From contig DAOUAK010000008.1 in assembly GCA_034433695.1 (NCBI GenBank), positions 1-55,234 of the forward strand: DNA of 55,234 nt, written 5' to 3'. The notes under the pieces are model-generated. The model ran no database searches and was not told where the DNA came from. It saw only the letters and a program-made list of their open reading frames with translations. The DNA comes from JASFBA01 sp034433695. Its GTDB lineage: Bacteria; Chloroflexota; Chloroflexia; DTKN01. Shown here one piece after another: positions 1 through 8,472 of this stretch (the stretch's first letter is position 1; each line of letters starts with the position of its first letter). The translations under genes and the position numbers were made by a program.

Positions 1-309
1 GCTTTTTGCCTCGACGGCCAGAGCGACGTGCAGAATGTGGGGGAGAGCCCGGCGGACATCGGCAGCGCCTACCGCGACCTGTCCGGGAGCGTTTCGCCGG
101 GAGGAACGGTCCAGAGGGGCATCCTCCCCGGCCGGGCGGCCGTGTTCTACCTTCCCCAGGAGGGGGTTAAACAGGGCTTTCGGGGTTCGGTTCAGGTAGA
201 GGCCCAATGGGTTGTGCGTCCCCTCGTCGGCGTCCACCATCTGGCCCGCTCTTGCCTTGCCGGCACCTCGGTCGACTACGAGGCCGCCTACAACCTGGTG
301 CAGCGGTAG
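1..309 (+). CDS. C-terminal fragment of a probable secreted/surface protein
   Basis: The frame is open from the first base to the TAG at 307-309, so only the last 102 codons of a longer gene are present. The visible part has alternating hydrophobic strands and phrases such as GILPGRAAVFYLPQ, GSVQVEA and RPLVGVHH, followed by YEAAYN. This style recalls the beta-rich repeat domains of exported Chloroflexota surface proteins, but I recognise no named domain. It is convergent with the gene ending at 544, with a hairpin terminator in between. Function unknown; that the frame is coding is inferred from its continuity, protein-like composition and well-placed terminator. Confidence 0.55.
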   Translation, partial: AFCLDGQSDVQNVGESPADIGSAYRDLSGSVSPGGTVQRGILPGRAAVFYLPQEGVKQGFRGSVQVEAQWVVRPLVGVHHLARSCLAGTSVDYEAAYNLVQR

Positions 310-430
310 GGGGCGTCCCCCTCCTGAGGCAAAGCGGTCCCCGTTTCCGGATGGGAGTGGGGATCGCTATGAGGACAAGTTCTCCGAGGCCGTCGGCACG
401 GTAGGAGCCTTTGGTTTCTCCAACTCTTGG

Positions 431-468
431 GGGACGCACCCCGTTCTTCGGGTGTGTCCCAAATTTTT
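431..468 (+). terminator. Intrinsic terminator between convergent genes
   Basis: An 11-bp inverted repeat (431-441 with 450-460, one G.T pair, 8-nt loop) is followed by AAATTTTT. It lies about 120 nt after the stop of the left-edge gene and 76 nt before the converging minus-strand gene end, so it can terminate rightward transcription. The rest of 310-543 holds a second palindrome (485-511) and no gene that I can support. Confidence 0.7.
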
Positions 469-484
469 CGGGGAATAAGGTGGC

Positions 485-511
485 GGGCAGGGACAGGCCA
501 TTGCCCTGCCC
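485..511. repeat. Short intergenic palindrome, GGGCAGGG family
   Basis: The arms GGGCAGGG (485-492) and CCCTGCCC (504-511) are perfect complements around an 11-nt loop. The composition matches other intergenic palindromes in this window (5134-5157, 8473-8516, 23311-23354), which suggests a dispersed small repeat family. It may act as a leftward terminator structure for the gene ending at 544. Confidence 0.5.
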
Positions 512-543
512 CTACCCGGTTTGGGTTGCGCTCTTCGGTAGAC

Positions 544-3318
544 TTACCGAACGCTTGTGTTCGCATACGTTTGTCCCAGATCGACCCACTCTATCCGCAC
601 CTTATCCACCTGCACCCCCAGCGGCCGGCGGTCGTTCCCCAGGCCGTAATCGGCCTGGTTCCAGGTCGAGGAAACCAGGGCCAGGAGCACGGTTCGCCCC
701 GGCCCGGGGACCACCTCGCGCGCCGAAAGGGTCGCGGTATAGGTGGCGAATCCTTCCCCCAGTTCCCATTTCCCCACGAGGTGCTCGCCCAGCCAAAGTT
801 CCACCTGTGCCGGTCCGATTTCGGCCGGCCGCTTGCCCCCGGCCAGGCTCAGCGTCAGCCGGACTTCCCCTTCCTCCGGCCAGGGCAACCGTAGGAGACC
901 CCGTCCTCCGGTCCAGCAGTATGTTGTGCCCTCGGGCGAGATCTCGTCGCCGTAGAAGCCGCCGGCCTGGTAGATATAGCCCCCGCTCCCCAGGTCCACT
1001 TCCAGAGGAAGTTCCCCCAGGAGGCTGCCTTTCCCGTCCCAGGCCTCCGGCGTATATAGCCCAAAGGCCTGACGCAGGGTGTAGGCGTTATGGGGTTTCT
1101 GGGTGCTCAATTGTTCGAACTCGGGCACGGCCAGTTCGAAGCGCTCCAGGTAGCGCAGGCGGGTGTGGGGCAGAAAGAGCCGGCCGCCGTCGTTGCCGAT
1201 GAGAAGATACACCGCCCGCCCTTCGCTTTGCCAGAGGCGAATCTGCTCCTCGATCCGCACCCCGTCCGGCTCGTCCGGCATCAGGACAAAGGCGTTGCGC
1301 TCAAAGAGGTACTGGAGCGGCGTGGCGATGGTGGCCGGGGCATCGCGGGGGCCGTCAATGAGCAGGATGACATCCTCCGGGGCAAAGCGTGTTGCCAGCG
1401 TCCCTACCTGTTCCAGTGCCCCTGCGTATTCGTTGTGTCGGTAAAAGGGCAGGCCGGTGTAGACCAGGTAGGCGACCATCAGGAGGGCGAGCACCCCGGC
1501 CAGGGCCGGCCCGGCCCGGCGCAATCGTCTCCAGCCGGCCAGCCGTTCCAGGGCATAGGCGATGGCCAGGGAAAGGAAAGGCACCACCATCGGCACGTAG
1601 CGTCGCATGATGTAGATATGGTGCGGTTCGCCGAAGACCTCGTAGTTGAAAAAGGCCAGGTAGAAAAGCCCCAGGAGCAGGAGATACCAGGAGCGACGGG
1701 AGGTCTCTTTCCCGATCAGGGCCGCGATGCCGGACGCGGCAAGGAGCATCCCCAACGGGGAAAAGTACCAGCCCAGCCGCACCATATTGGCTGCGGGCCC
1801 CTCCGGAACCGGTGCGCCGATATAGCCCTCCAGGACGAGCCGGTTCTCCAGCGGGTGCAGGAGGACTTCCGGGGTCAGGATGTGGGGTCGGATAACGTAG
1901 AGGTAGAAAAAGGCCAGGAGAAAGAGCCCGGCCGCGCCGGTGAGGAATAGAGGCCGATGCCGGCGCAATCTGCTCCCCAGCCGTTCGACCAGGCGCGGGG
2001 AATGCCGCAGGAGGAAGAGTAGCCCCACCACCAGCGCCACCGCGCCCAGTTCGGCCGCAAGCCGCCAGGGCTCCTTCATCACCGGCGTGCGCGGCGTATC
2101 GGAGGCGCCAAAGTACTCCCGCAGAGTCGGGTTCAGGAAAGGGTAGACCAGCCAGGAGAGGGTCGCCCAATCCTGGATGCGGTGGTAGTAGATGGCGATG
2201 GTATAGCCCCGGGTATGGGTGAGAAACTGGGCCAGCGTATGCAGGGCCGGGAACGCCCAGGCAAGGAGCATCCAGCGATGTCCTCGCCGGAAGGTCCGGG
2301 CCACGAAGAGATAAGCCAGATAAGGCAAAAAGAGCAGCCAGGGGAAGAAAAAGTCCACCCGTACCAGTCCGACCATTCCCAGGGACAGGCCGGCCAGCAG
2401 GCCCCAGAACGGCTCCCGCCCGGCCTCCTCCGCGCTCCCCCCCTCCAGCCGCAGCAGGCCGTACAGCCCCAGGAAGAGGAGGAACTGGGTGGCCCCCTCC
2501 GCCGTGGAGTAGCGGGCAAACCAGACCTGGAGCGTCTGGAGCGAAAGGAAGAGGTAGGCCAGGAGGGCCACCCGCATCCCCAGTAGCCGACGGCTCAGGA
2601 GAAAAAGTCCGAGGCCTCCCAGGAAGGAAAGGTAAGGGGTCATGAGCAGGCCGGAAGGAAGCCCCACCAGGCTGAAGGCGACGGCCAGCCAGGTCGGGTA
2701 AAGGTGATAGAACTGGGGCAGGACCGTCGCCCGTTCCTCGTCGGCGATGAAGAAGCCGGGCAGACGCAGGTAGTGGTAATAGAACCGGCCGGGGTGCTGA
2801 ACGCCCAGGAACTGCACCCAGGTGCGGTGGGTTTCCTCCGGCGTGTCGCGGGAGAGGGTGCGCACCAGCGGGTCGTCCACCAGGATGCCGCCGTGGTGCA
2901 CGATTTGGGCGGCCGTGGCCGGATAGACGGCGGCATCGCGTGGCCCCAGGATGAGTTCAAAGGGACGGAAGGCCAGGGCGATGAAGGCGATACCGATCAG
3001 GGACAAGGCCGCCCAGGCCCAAGGCGTCTCCCTTCTGCCTTCCGGCCTCGGCCAGCGCCAGCGCCCCCTCCGCCAGGCCCAGAGGCCCAGGACAAGGGAG
3101 TAGAGGGCCGGGAGGGCAAGGAGAAGGCCGACCAAGAAACGGCCGATTTGGGCGAGGACAAGCCCCCACCAGCCGCTCAGGAGCAGGCTGATGGACAGGG
3201 AAAGGTAGATGCGTTCCGGCCAGTCCGTCCGGCGTAGGGGGACCAGGGCGGCCAGCGTGCAGAGACCCGGGATGACCAGCACCAGGGGCAATCCGGCGAG
3301 CGCCAGGACCAGGCTCAC
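544..3318 (-). CDS. Large multi-pass membrane protein, GT-C glycosyltransferase-like, with C-terminal beta domain
   Basis: The 924-residue product has about a dozen hydrophobic segments in the first two thirds (for example LVLALAGLPLVLVIPGL at the N terminus). An extracytoplasmic loop near residue 140 carries GPRDAAVYPATAAQ, which resembles the acidic first-loop motif of GT-C/PMT-type transferases. The last roughly 200 residues are soluble and beta-rich, lectin or jelly-roll-like. The GTG start at 3318 is chosen because GGGAGG precedes it and it overlaps the upstream stop by 4 nt (GTGA); a longer frame to 3690 would overlap the deacetylase gene by 125 codons and has non-protein-like composition. 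An envelope glycan role is inferred from the coupled deacetylase gene. The exact substrate is unknown. Confidence 0.7.
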   Translation of the reverse strand: MSLVLALAGLPLVLVIPGLCTLAALVPLRRTDWPERIYLSLSISLLLSGWWGLVLAQIGRFLVGLLLALPALYSLVLGLWAWRRGRWRWPRPEGRRETPWAWAALSLIGIAFIALAFRPFELILGPRDAAVYPATAAQIVHHGGILVDDPLVRTLSRDTPEETHRTWVQFLGVQHPGRFYYHYLRLPGFFIADEERATVLPQFYHLYPTWLAVAFSLVGLPSGLLMTPYLSFLGGLGLFLLSRRLLGMRVALLAYLFLSLQTLQVWFARYSTAEGATQFLLFLGLYGLLRLEGGSAEEAGREPFWGLLAGLSLGMVGLVRVDFFFPWLLFLPYLAYLFVARTFRRGHRWMLLAWAFPALHTLAQFLTHTRGYTIAIYYHRIQDWATLSWLVYPFLNPTLREYFGASDTPRTPVMKEPWRLAAELGAVALVVGLLFLLRHSPRLVERLGSRLRRHRPLFLTGAAGLFLLAFFYLYVIRPHILTPEVLLHPLENRLVLEGYIGAPVPEGPAANMVRLGWYFSPLGMLLAASGIAALIGKETSRRSWYLLLLGLFYLAFFNYEVFGEPHHIYIMRRYVPMVVPFLSLAIAYALERLAGWRRLRRAGPALAGVLALLMVAYLVYTGLPFYRHNEYAGALEQVGTLATRFAPEDVILLIDGPRDAPATIATPLQYLFERNAFVLMPDEPDGVRIEEQIRLWQSEGRAVYLLIGNDGGRLFLPHTRLRYLERFELAVPEFEQLSTQKPHNAYTLRQAFGLYTPEAWDGKGSLLGELPLEVDLGSGGYIYQAGGFYGDEISPEGTTYCWTGGRGLLRLPWPEEGEVRLTLSLAGGKRPAEIGPAQVELWLGEHLVGKWELGEGFATYTATLSAREVVPGPGRTVLLALVSSTWNQADYGLGNDRRPLGVQVDKVRIEWVDLGQTYANTSVR

Positions 3319-5075
3319 GGCGCCTCCCATTCCCCGAGGGTGGCCTCCAGGAGCACCTCCCGGCCGGCGTCGAGCGGGGGCAGGCGCACCTGGTCCAGCC
3401 GAAAGTCGGTGTAGGCGGCGCCCTCCAGGAAGACCTCCCGAACCGGCTTCGGGAACGTCAATGTCAGGCCGGCCATGGTGTAATCGTTCCGGTTGGTTAC
3501 CCGCACCTCCAGGTGAGGCCCGTTGGAGGACGATTCGACCTCGATTTGCCCCAGGCCGTTGCGGTAGCGGACGATCTCCGTCAGGGGGGCGATCCAGAGG
3601 CCGGAAGATCGCTTCCCGGCCGCATAGGCCAGAAGCGTCTCCCAGGAGGCCGCTTGCTCGGGGGGGGCGACCTCCTCGGTATGCGCCCACAGGGAGGTGA
3701 CGCCGTGCTCCAGGAGCACCCGGTCCACCACGGCCAGGGCCCGGGTAAGGTCCTCGGCCCGTCCGGGGAAGTAGTGGTCGGGGAAGGCCCAGAGGCCGGG
3801 GTGGCCGGGAACGGTGCGCAGGTGAAAGAGGTCGTCCGGAGGAAGGATCCAGTACTGGGAGCGCCCCCGGGGTTCATGATAGGTGCGCGTCACGGCGATG
3901 TATCCGGCCTCCTCCAGCGCCGTATAGGTGGCGTCTCCTGTGCCCAGGCTGGCTCCCCAGGGGAAGGCCAGCGTCCGGGCCGGCGGCAGGCTGGCCTCCC
4001 GGGCGACCGCGTTCCACTGTTCCAGGTCGGTGCGCACCTCATCCGGCGAGGCGTAGGGGATATAGAGGTGGCCGAAGGTGTGGCTTTGTACCTCCTGCCC
4101 CAGCGCCAGCAGGCGTGGGAGGAGGTCGCCGAAATACCAGGCCGGGTGGCTTTCGGCCGTGCCGTAGGGGTCGTCGGCAAACCAGGGGGTGTTCACCCAG
4201 CGATCGTCGCGCCATCCGTGGGCCTGAGAGGCCCAGGTGTAGGTAGGGTTTCCCGAGAAGGAGCGCCTTTCGGCGTTTCCCGGAAGGAGGCTGTAGCCCG
4301 AGGCGTACCAGGTGGCGCGGATGCCGTAGCGCTCCAGGAGGGTGAGCAGGTTTTCCGCCCCCCGGCGCATGGCCAGCCCACGCTCTTCGGCCGTGGCTGG
4401 GTCGTAGCCGTCGTCGCTGCGGGAGTGGATGAGTCCGCCCATCGCCGTTTCCCAGTCGAAGGTAAAGGCCAGGGCGGCGCGGGCATAGTCGGGGAACGGT
4501 TCCAGCCGTACCCCTTCTTCGGCCAGGTGTAACTCGTCCAGGTAGAGCGGATCGTCGCCGGCCGGCCGCAGGAGAAGGGCAAGTCCCACCGCCCCCTCCG
4601 GCGCCTGCCCCTCGGCGCTCAGCAGGCGCCAGCGCCGGGCCGGCACTTCCTGCCATTCCCCGGCCTGCTGCATGATGACCTCGCGGCGAGAATCTTCCCA
4701 GAGGAAGACGGCCTGGATCCGGTTGGGGCGCTCTCCGTCGGTCAGCGCCTGCCAGGTCAGGCGGTAGCGTTTCCCCGCTCGGACAAAGACCTGGGCACTG
4801 CGGATGTAGGAGGCGTTTCCGGTCAGCCGCAGGGAATGTCCGCCGGCTTCCGGGGTGATGGTCCAGGCGCTCCATTCCGCCGCCGGCCCGAGTTCCCACC
4901 CGTCGGGGCGGTTGTCTCCGTCGGCATCCTCTTGGAAACCGGGGTTGACCAGAAGGTTGCTATGGGCGTAGGACGGGGGAGACGGGAGCGGCCGGCGGTA
5001 GAGTCTCCAGGCGGCCAGGCCGGCCAGGGCCAGGAGGCTGGCCAGGGCCAGCAGAAAAAGGACGCGGCGAAGCAT
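3315..5075 (-). CDS. Membrane-anchored polysaccharide deacetylase (NodB-like)
   Basis: The 586-residue product has an N-terminal membrane anchor (residues 5-25), a beta-rich carbohydrate-binding-like region (about 50-190), a NodB-type catalytic domain (about 200-480) and a C-terminal beta domain. NodB motifs are visible: FTFDWE in place of the usual TFDDG, the metal-binding SHTFGH, and FPWG. The D-x-E form of motif 1 occurs in a deacetylase subgroup, so activity is likely but the substrate (peptidoglycan or extracellular glycan) is not determined. The start is set at 5075, 7 nt after a GGATGAG stretch; an ATG at 5087 is also possible. It is translationally coupled to the GT-C-like gene. Confidence 0.78.
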   Translation of the reverse strand: MLRRVLFLLALASLLALAGLAAWRLYRRPLPSPPSYAHSNLLVNPGFQEDADGDNRPDGWELGPAAEWSAWTITPEAGGHSLRLTGNASYIRSAQVFVRAGKRYRLTWQALTDGERPNRIQAVFLWEDSRREVIMQQAGEWQEVPARRWRLLSAEGQAPEGAVGLALLLRPAGDDPLYLDELHLAEEGVRLEPFPDYARAALAFTFDWETAMGGLIHSRSDDGYDPATAEERGLAMRRGAENLLTLLERYGIRATWYASGYSLLPGNAERRSFSGNPTYTWASQAHGWRDDRWVNTPWFADDPYGTAESHPAWYFGDLLPRLLALGQEVQSHTFGHLYIPYASPDEVRTDLEQWNAVAREASLPPARTLAFPWGASLGTGDATYTALEEAGYIAVTRTYHEPRGRSQYWILPPDDLFHLRTVPGHPGLWAFPDHYFPGRAEDLTRALAVVDRVLLEHGVTSLWAHTEEVAPPEQAASWETLLAYAAGKRSSGLWIAPLTEIVRYRNGLGQIEVESSSNGPHLEVRVTNRNDYTMAGLTLTFPKPVREVFLEGAAYTDFRLDQVRLPPLDAGREVLLEATLGEWEAP

Positions 5076-5133
5076 AGGTGATCTCATCCTAACACCGAGG
5101 AGAGTTCCCGGAAGATCGTCTGGATCGGGCAGT

Positions 5134-5157
5134 AGGGGCAAGGCATGCCTTGCCCCT
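5134..5157. repeat. Perfect 24-bp intergenic palindrome at a stop codon
   Basis: This 24-bp sequence is its own reverse complement (12 + 12, core GGCATGCC). It abuts the TGA stop (5158-5160) of the lipoprotein gene. A degenerate copy sits in the same position after the lyase gene at 32554-32575. As RNA it would form a very strong hairpin, but no T-tract follows it in the direction of transcription, so 3'-end stabilisation or a mobile palindrome are as likely as termination. Confidence 0.75.
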
Positions 5158-5574
5158 TCAGCGCACCGGAGGCCAGATCACCCCCCAGCGCTCGTTTACC
5201 TTCACCAGGCTCAGGGCGTTGTAGACGACGGTCCTGGCCCCGTCGGCTGTGGTCAGGCTGACCGCATAGGGTACGGAGGCCCGCGTGCCGCTGGCGGTGA
5301 GCACCGCTTCCTGCACCGATTCGACGTGAAATCCGGCGATCCGGGTATCCTTCCAGGCCTTGTCGATCATGCCCTGGAACCTTTCGACCGTGACCGTGGC
5401 CTGCGAATCGGGGCTAAGGAAGGAATATGCCGTGGCCCAATCCCGCTCCTCCATCGCCTTCAGAAAAGCCTCGGCCGTCTCCTTGGCCCCCAGACTTTTC
5501 TGGGGTGCGCCTCCACAGGCCACCAGCCCGCTGACCAGCAGGACGACCAGAACCAACCCGATCGCTCTCCGCAT
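5158..5574 (-). CDS. Small lipoprotein, NTF2/DUF4878-like
   Basis: The 138-residue product starts with a lipoprotein signal peptide ending in the lipobox LVAC (Cys at residue 20). The mature part, with ETAEAFLKAMEERDWATAYSFL near its start, has the helix pattern of NTF2-like or DUF4878-type domains found in many small bacterial lipoproteins. AAAGGAGGCAACG precedes the ATG. It is second in the PKD-lipoprotein-deacetylase-GT operon. Function unknown; outer-face localisation is predicted. Confidence 0.7.
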   Translation of the reverse strand: MRRAIGLVLVVLLVSGLVACGGAPQKSLGAKETAEAFLKAMEERDWATAYSFLSPDSQATVTVERFQGMIDKAWKDTRIAGFHVESVQEAVLTASGTRASVPYAVSLTTADGARTVVYNALSLVKVNERWGVIWPPVR

Positions 5575-5586
5575 CGTTGCCTCCTT

Positions 5587-6861
5587 TCATTTGCCGACCT
5601 TGACGCCCAGGGCGCGGTCGCTATCGGTGAAGCCGGCAATGCCGTCGCCGTTTTCATCCCGGTCCATAAGCATCTCTGCCACCTTGGTCACGAACTCGGT
5701 GCGGGACATCTTGCCGTCGTAGCCGCCGGTCAGGATATACTCGGTGATCAGTCCCAGGGCCACGTCGGCACCGTTGGGGTAGCGAGGAGAATAGGCCATG
5801 ACCCCGCGTTCCCCCTGCTCCGTCAAGTAGGCCAGGATTTCTTCGTACAACCCCCAGACCTCCCTGGAGATATCCTTTTCCGGGCCGCGTAGGGTGATGG
5901 CCACCGGCATTTCGACCACAAATCCGTTGATCGCCAGGGTTACCAGTCCCCAGGTGGTATGGGCCCGTGGCAGAAGGTGGGTACTCCGCACGGTGACTCG
6001 TTCCAGCAGCCCCACCTCCGGGCCGGTCAGGTACTCGAACTCGGTCGGGTCCACCAGGAGCCAGGGGACGTGGACCACGGCTGCTCCCCGGAAGGGCGGG
6101 GTGAGGGCCGGCGTTTTATACTCCAGATAGGGGAAGCGCTCCGGCTCATAGTCGTACACGCCCATATCCATAAGGACCAGCGAGTCCCAGGCGACCGGGG
6201 GCGCTCCGGCCGGCGCCGGCAGGATGCGCTTCACACCCGGCAGGAGTTCGGCGGGCACCGCCGTGACGGTGACCACCACGGTGGCTGTAGCGTCCATTTC
6301 GCCGTTGTCGGTCACGGTCAGGAGGACGGGGTAGACGCCGGCCTGGGCATAGGTATGCTCGACCTGCACCCCCGGGGAGACGGTGCCGTCGCCAAAGTTC
6401 CAGAGGTAACGGCTGATTTGGCCATCCGGGTCGGTGGAGGCGCTGGCATCGAAGGCGATGGGCTGGCCGGCGATGGTCTGGCGGGGCGAGGCCGCAGCCA
6501 CCGCCCGGGGCGGCAGATTCCCCGTGGTCATCACCCGGATGCGGAACTCTTTTCGATCCCCCGTAGGAGGCGTGGTCGGGTAGGAGACGGTGACCACGAC
6601 CCGGTACTCGCCGGCGGCGGTGTAGACGTGGCTGACCAGGAGGCCCGTTGCCGTCGTGCCGTCGCCGAAATCCCAGCGCACCTCACCGGGGGTGGTCAGG
6701 ACCACCTCGAAGGTGACCGATTCCCCGACCTGGGCCGTTTCCTTGACCTTGAGCACGATTTCTCCGCCGGAGTAGGCCCACGGCGGAGCAGACAGGGCGA
6801 TAAGGAACAGGATAAAAAGTAAGGAGGCAAACCGCTGCCAGAACCGTTTGCGGTCGTTCAT
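5587..6861 (-). CDS. Secreted protein with two PKD domains and an EF-hand-like tail
   Basis: The 424-residue product has a signal peptide (about residues 1-30, hydrophobic core SLLFILFLIALSA) and two PKD domains with the diagnostic WDFGDG (about residue 65) and WNFGDG (about residue 160), followed by SHVYTAAGEY and EHTYAQAGVY. The region after residue 210 is unassigned, with GPEKDIS and a C-terminal DRDENGDGIAG loop that resembles an EF-hand or dockerin calcium site. PKD domains usually mediate extracellular protein or glycan contacts. The ATG at 6861 is chosen because AAAGGAGGTCAAG precedes it; a longer frame to 6957 would start inside the promoter. First gene of the envelope operon. Confidence 0.8.
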   Translation of the reverse strand: MNDRKRFWQRFASLLFILFLIALSAPPWAYSGGEIVLKVKETAQVGESVTFEVVLTTPGEVRWDFGDGTTATGLLVSHVYTAAGEYRVVVTVSYPTTPPTGDRKEFRIRVMTTGNLPPRAVAAASPRQTIAGQPIAFDASASTDPDGQISRYLWNFGDGTVSPGVQVEHTYAQAGVYPVLLTVTDNGEMDATATVVVTVTAVPAELLPGVKRILPAPAGAPPVAWDSLVLMDMGVYDYEPERFPYLEYKTPALTPPFRGAAVVHVPWLLVDPTEFEYLTGPEVGLLERVTVRSTHLLPRAHTTWGLVTLAINGFVVEMPVAITLRGPEKDISREVWGLYEEILAYLTEQGERGVMAYSPRYPNGADVALGLITEYILTGGYDGKMSRTEFVTKVAEMLMDRDENGDGIAGFTDSDRALGVKVGK

Positions 6862-6928
6862 CTTGACCTCCTTTCGGGATAAGAAGGCGCTTCTTGCTGT
6901 TTTGCCCATAGCCTCGGTAGTTTTTGCT

Positions 6929-6957
6929 ATTATACCACCTTTCTTTGCCGTTGACAA
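6929..6957 (-). promoter_or_regulatory. Sigma-70-type promoter of the envelope operon
   Basis: On the minus strand, TTGTCA (6952-6957) and TATAAT (6929-6934) are separated by exactly 17 nt and lie about 65 nt upstream of the PKD gene start. Its -35 hexamer overlaps that of the opposing livK promoter by 5 bp. Confidence 0.85.
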
Positions 6958-6979
6958 AAGCGCCCCGGTGTGCTAAAAT
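6951..6979 (+). promoter_or_regulatory. Sigma-70-type promoter of the liv operon
   Basis: TTGACA (6951-6956), a 17-nt spacer and TAAAAT (6974-6979). A transcript would start near 6986 and carry a leader of about 230 nt before livK. The -35 overlaps the -35 of the divergent minus-strand promoter. Confidence 0.85.
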
Positions 6980-6985
6980 TTCACC

Positions 6986-7214
6986 TAGGATGCCTGCATC
7001 GGGTAATGCCCGTTGGTCAAAGGGGACCACGGAACTGTGGCGATGAGGCCCGGCCGGACAACCCTAGAAAGGGGGTGATACGGCCCAAGGTGTGTCGGCC
7101 CGATTTCCGCCCCTCTGACCGACGGTTTTTTGCCGGGACCTCCGGAATGGCCCTCCGGAAGGTCGCAGAGAGGCAGGGGAGCGGAAGCCGTAAGGATACG
7201 CAAGGAGGAGGAAG
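6986..7214 (+). promoter_or_regulatory. Long structured 5' leader of livK, riboswitch-like candidate
   Basis: The leader shows nested complementarity. GCCTgCATC (6992-7000) pairs with GATGAGGC (7042-7049) and encloses up to three small hairpins: CGGG/CCCG at 7000-7012, GGTC/GACC at 7015-7028 and CCAC/GTGG at 7027-7040, the last two being partly alternative. A second element pairs GGCCG (7052-7056) with CGGCC (7081-7085) around CCCT/AGGG (7062-7073). Then GTCGG (7094-7098) can pair with CCGAC (7119-7123), followed by GG and six T (7126-7131), which looks like a weak terminator. A further hairpin is formed by GACCTCCGG and CCGGAAGGTC around 7137-7166. I recognise no known riboswitch class. A role in controlling livK is inferred. 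Confidence 0.5.
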
Positions 7215-8423
7215 ATGAAAGCGCTACGGACGATGAGCGCGGTACTGCTTTTCCTGACCCTCGCCGTCCTGTTGCTGGCCTGTGGTCCGGCCGCTCCGGC
7301 CGAAATCACGGATGAGTGGGGCGTGGTCAAGGTTGCCCCCGGTGAGCCGATCCGCATCGGCTTTTCGGCCGGCCTCACCGGCGCCGGCATCGACATCCTG
7401 GGCATTGATGAGAAGCGCGGGGCCGAACTGGCCAACGCCGACAAGCCCGAGGTCCTGGGCCACAAGATCGAACTGGTGGTGGGCGACGACATGTGCAACG
7501 CCGAGGGCGGGCAGACCGTGGCCAACCGCTTCGTCGCCGACCCGACCATCGTGGCCGTCATCGGCATGATGTGCTCCTCGGCCTGCACGCCGGCTGCGGC
7601 CATCTTCGAGCAGCACGGCTACACGATGGTTTCGCCCTCCTGCACAGCCCCTTCCCTCACCGCCCCGGGCACGGCCAAGAAGAGTTTCAACCGCGTCTGC
7701 TGGAACGACGTCATCCAGGCGGCCGAGGCGGCCAAGTACGCCAAGAACACGTTGGGCCTGACCAAGGTGGCTACCATCCACGACGGCAGCCCTTACGGCG
7801 AGCAACTGGTCACCGAGTTCGCCAAGAACTTTGAGGCGCTGGGCGGGCAGGTCATTGCCCGAGAGGCCGTCAACGTGGGCGATACCGATATGCGCCCGGT
7901 GCTGACCCGCATCAAGTCCGCTCCGGGCGGGCCGCCGGAACTCATCTACTTTGGCGGCTTTGTGGCCGAGGGGGCCTACATTGCCAAGCAGCGCTTCGAT
8001 GTCGGGCTGGATAAGGCCGTCTTCTTCGGCTGCGACGGCACCTACGGGCCGGCCTTTGTGGAGGCGGCCGGCGCCGCTGCCGAGGGGGCTTATGCCACGG
8101 TGGCCAACCCCGCCGAGGCCGGGGCCGGCATGGCCGATTTCCTGAAGAAGTACGAGGCCAAGTACGGAGAGAAGCCGCCGGCTCCCTTCCATGCCCACAC
8201 CTATGACGCTTATATGCTGATCGTCAGCGCCATCGAGAAGGTGGCCAAGACCGATGCCCAGGGCAACCTGGTCATCGGCCGCAAGGCCCTCTCCGATGCC
8301 ATCCGCGGCACAAAGGGCCTGAGCGGGCTGACCGGGACGATCTCCTGCAACGAGTACGGCGACTGCGGCACCGGCACGGTCTCCTTTTTCGTGGTCAGGA
8401 ACGGCGAGTTCGTCCAGCCGTAA
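7215..8423 (+). CDS. livK: ABC transporter substrate-binding lipoprotein (LivK-like)
   Basis: The 402-residue product is a periplasmic-binding-protein type I lipoprotein. The signal peptide ends in LLAC (Cys at about residue 23). The mature protein starts with the family pattern IRIGFSAGLTGAGIDILG and contains VIGMMCSSACTPAAAIFEQHGYTMVSPS, the typical hinge and ligand region of LivK/AmiC-type proteins. AGGAGGAGGAAG precedes the ATG. It captures the solute for the LivHMGF permease encoded directly downstream. Branched-chain amino acids are the default ligand, but urea, amides and aromatic acids are also bound by this family, so specificity is open. Confidence 0.9.
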   Translation: MKALRTMSAVLLFLTLAVLLLACGPAAPAEITDEWGVVKVAPGEPIRIGFSAGLTGAGIDILGIDEKRGAELANADKPEVLGHKIELVVGDDMCNAEGGQTVANRFVADPTIVAVIGMMCSSACTPAAAIFEQHGYTMVSPSCTAPSLTAPGTAKKSFNRVCWNDVIQAAEAAKYAKNTLGLTKVATIHDGSPYGEQLVTEFAKNFEALGGQVIAREAVNVGDTDMRPVLTRIKSAPGGPPELIYFGGFVAEGAYIAKQRFDVGLDKAVFFGCDGTYGPAFVEAAGAAAEGAYATVANPAEAGAGMADFLKKYEAKYGEKPPAPFHAHTYDAYMLIVSAIEKVAKTDAQGNLVIGRKALSDAIRGTKGLSGLTGTISCNEYGDCGTGTVSFFVVRNGEFVQP

Positions 8424-8472
8424 TTCGCCTACAGGCAGGGGCCTACGGGCGAAGAGCGGAACCGGATGTACG

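Noticed and set aside
3319..3690. N-terminal extension of the GT-C-like membrane protein.
   Set aside because: The extra 120 residues are Arg/Pro/Gly-rich, overlap the deacetylase gene in another frame, and a good GTG start with GTGA overlap exists at 3318.
6990..7046. An 18-codon open frame in the livK leader as an attenuator peptide.
   Set aside because: It has no ribosome site and no run of Leu, Ile, Val or other regulatory codons; the stem structure is the stronger signal.
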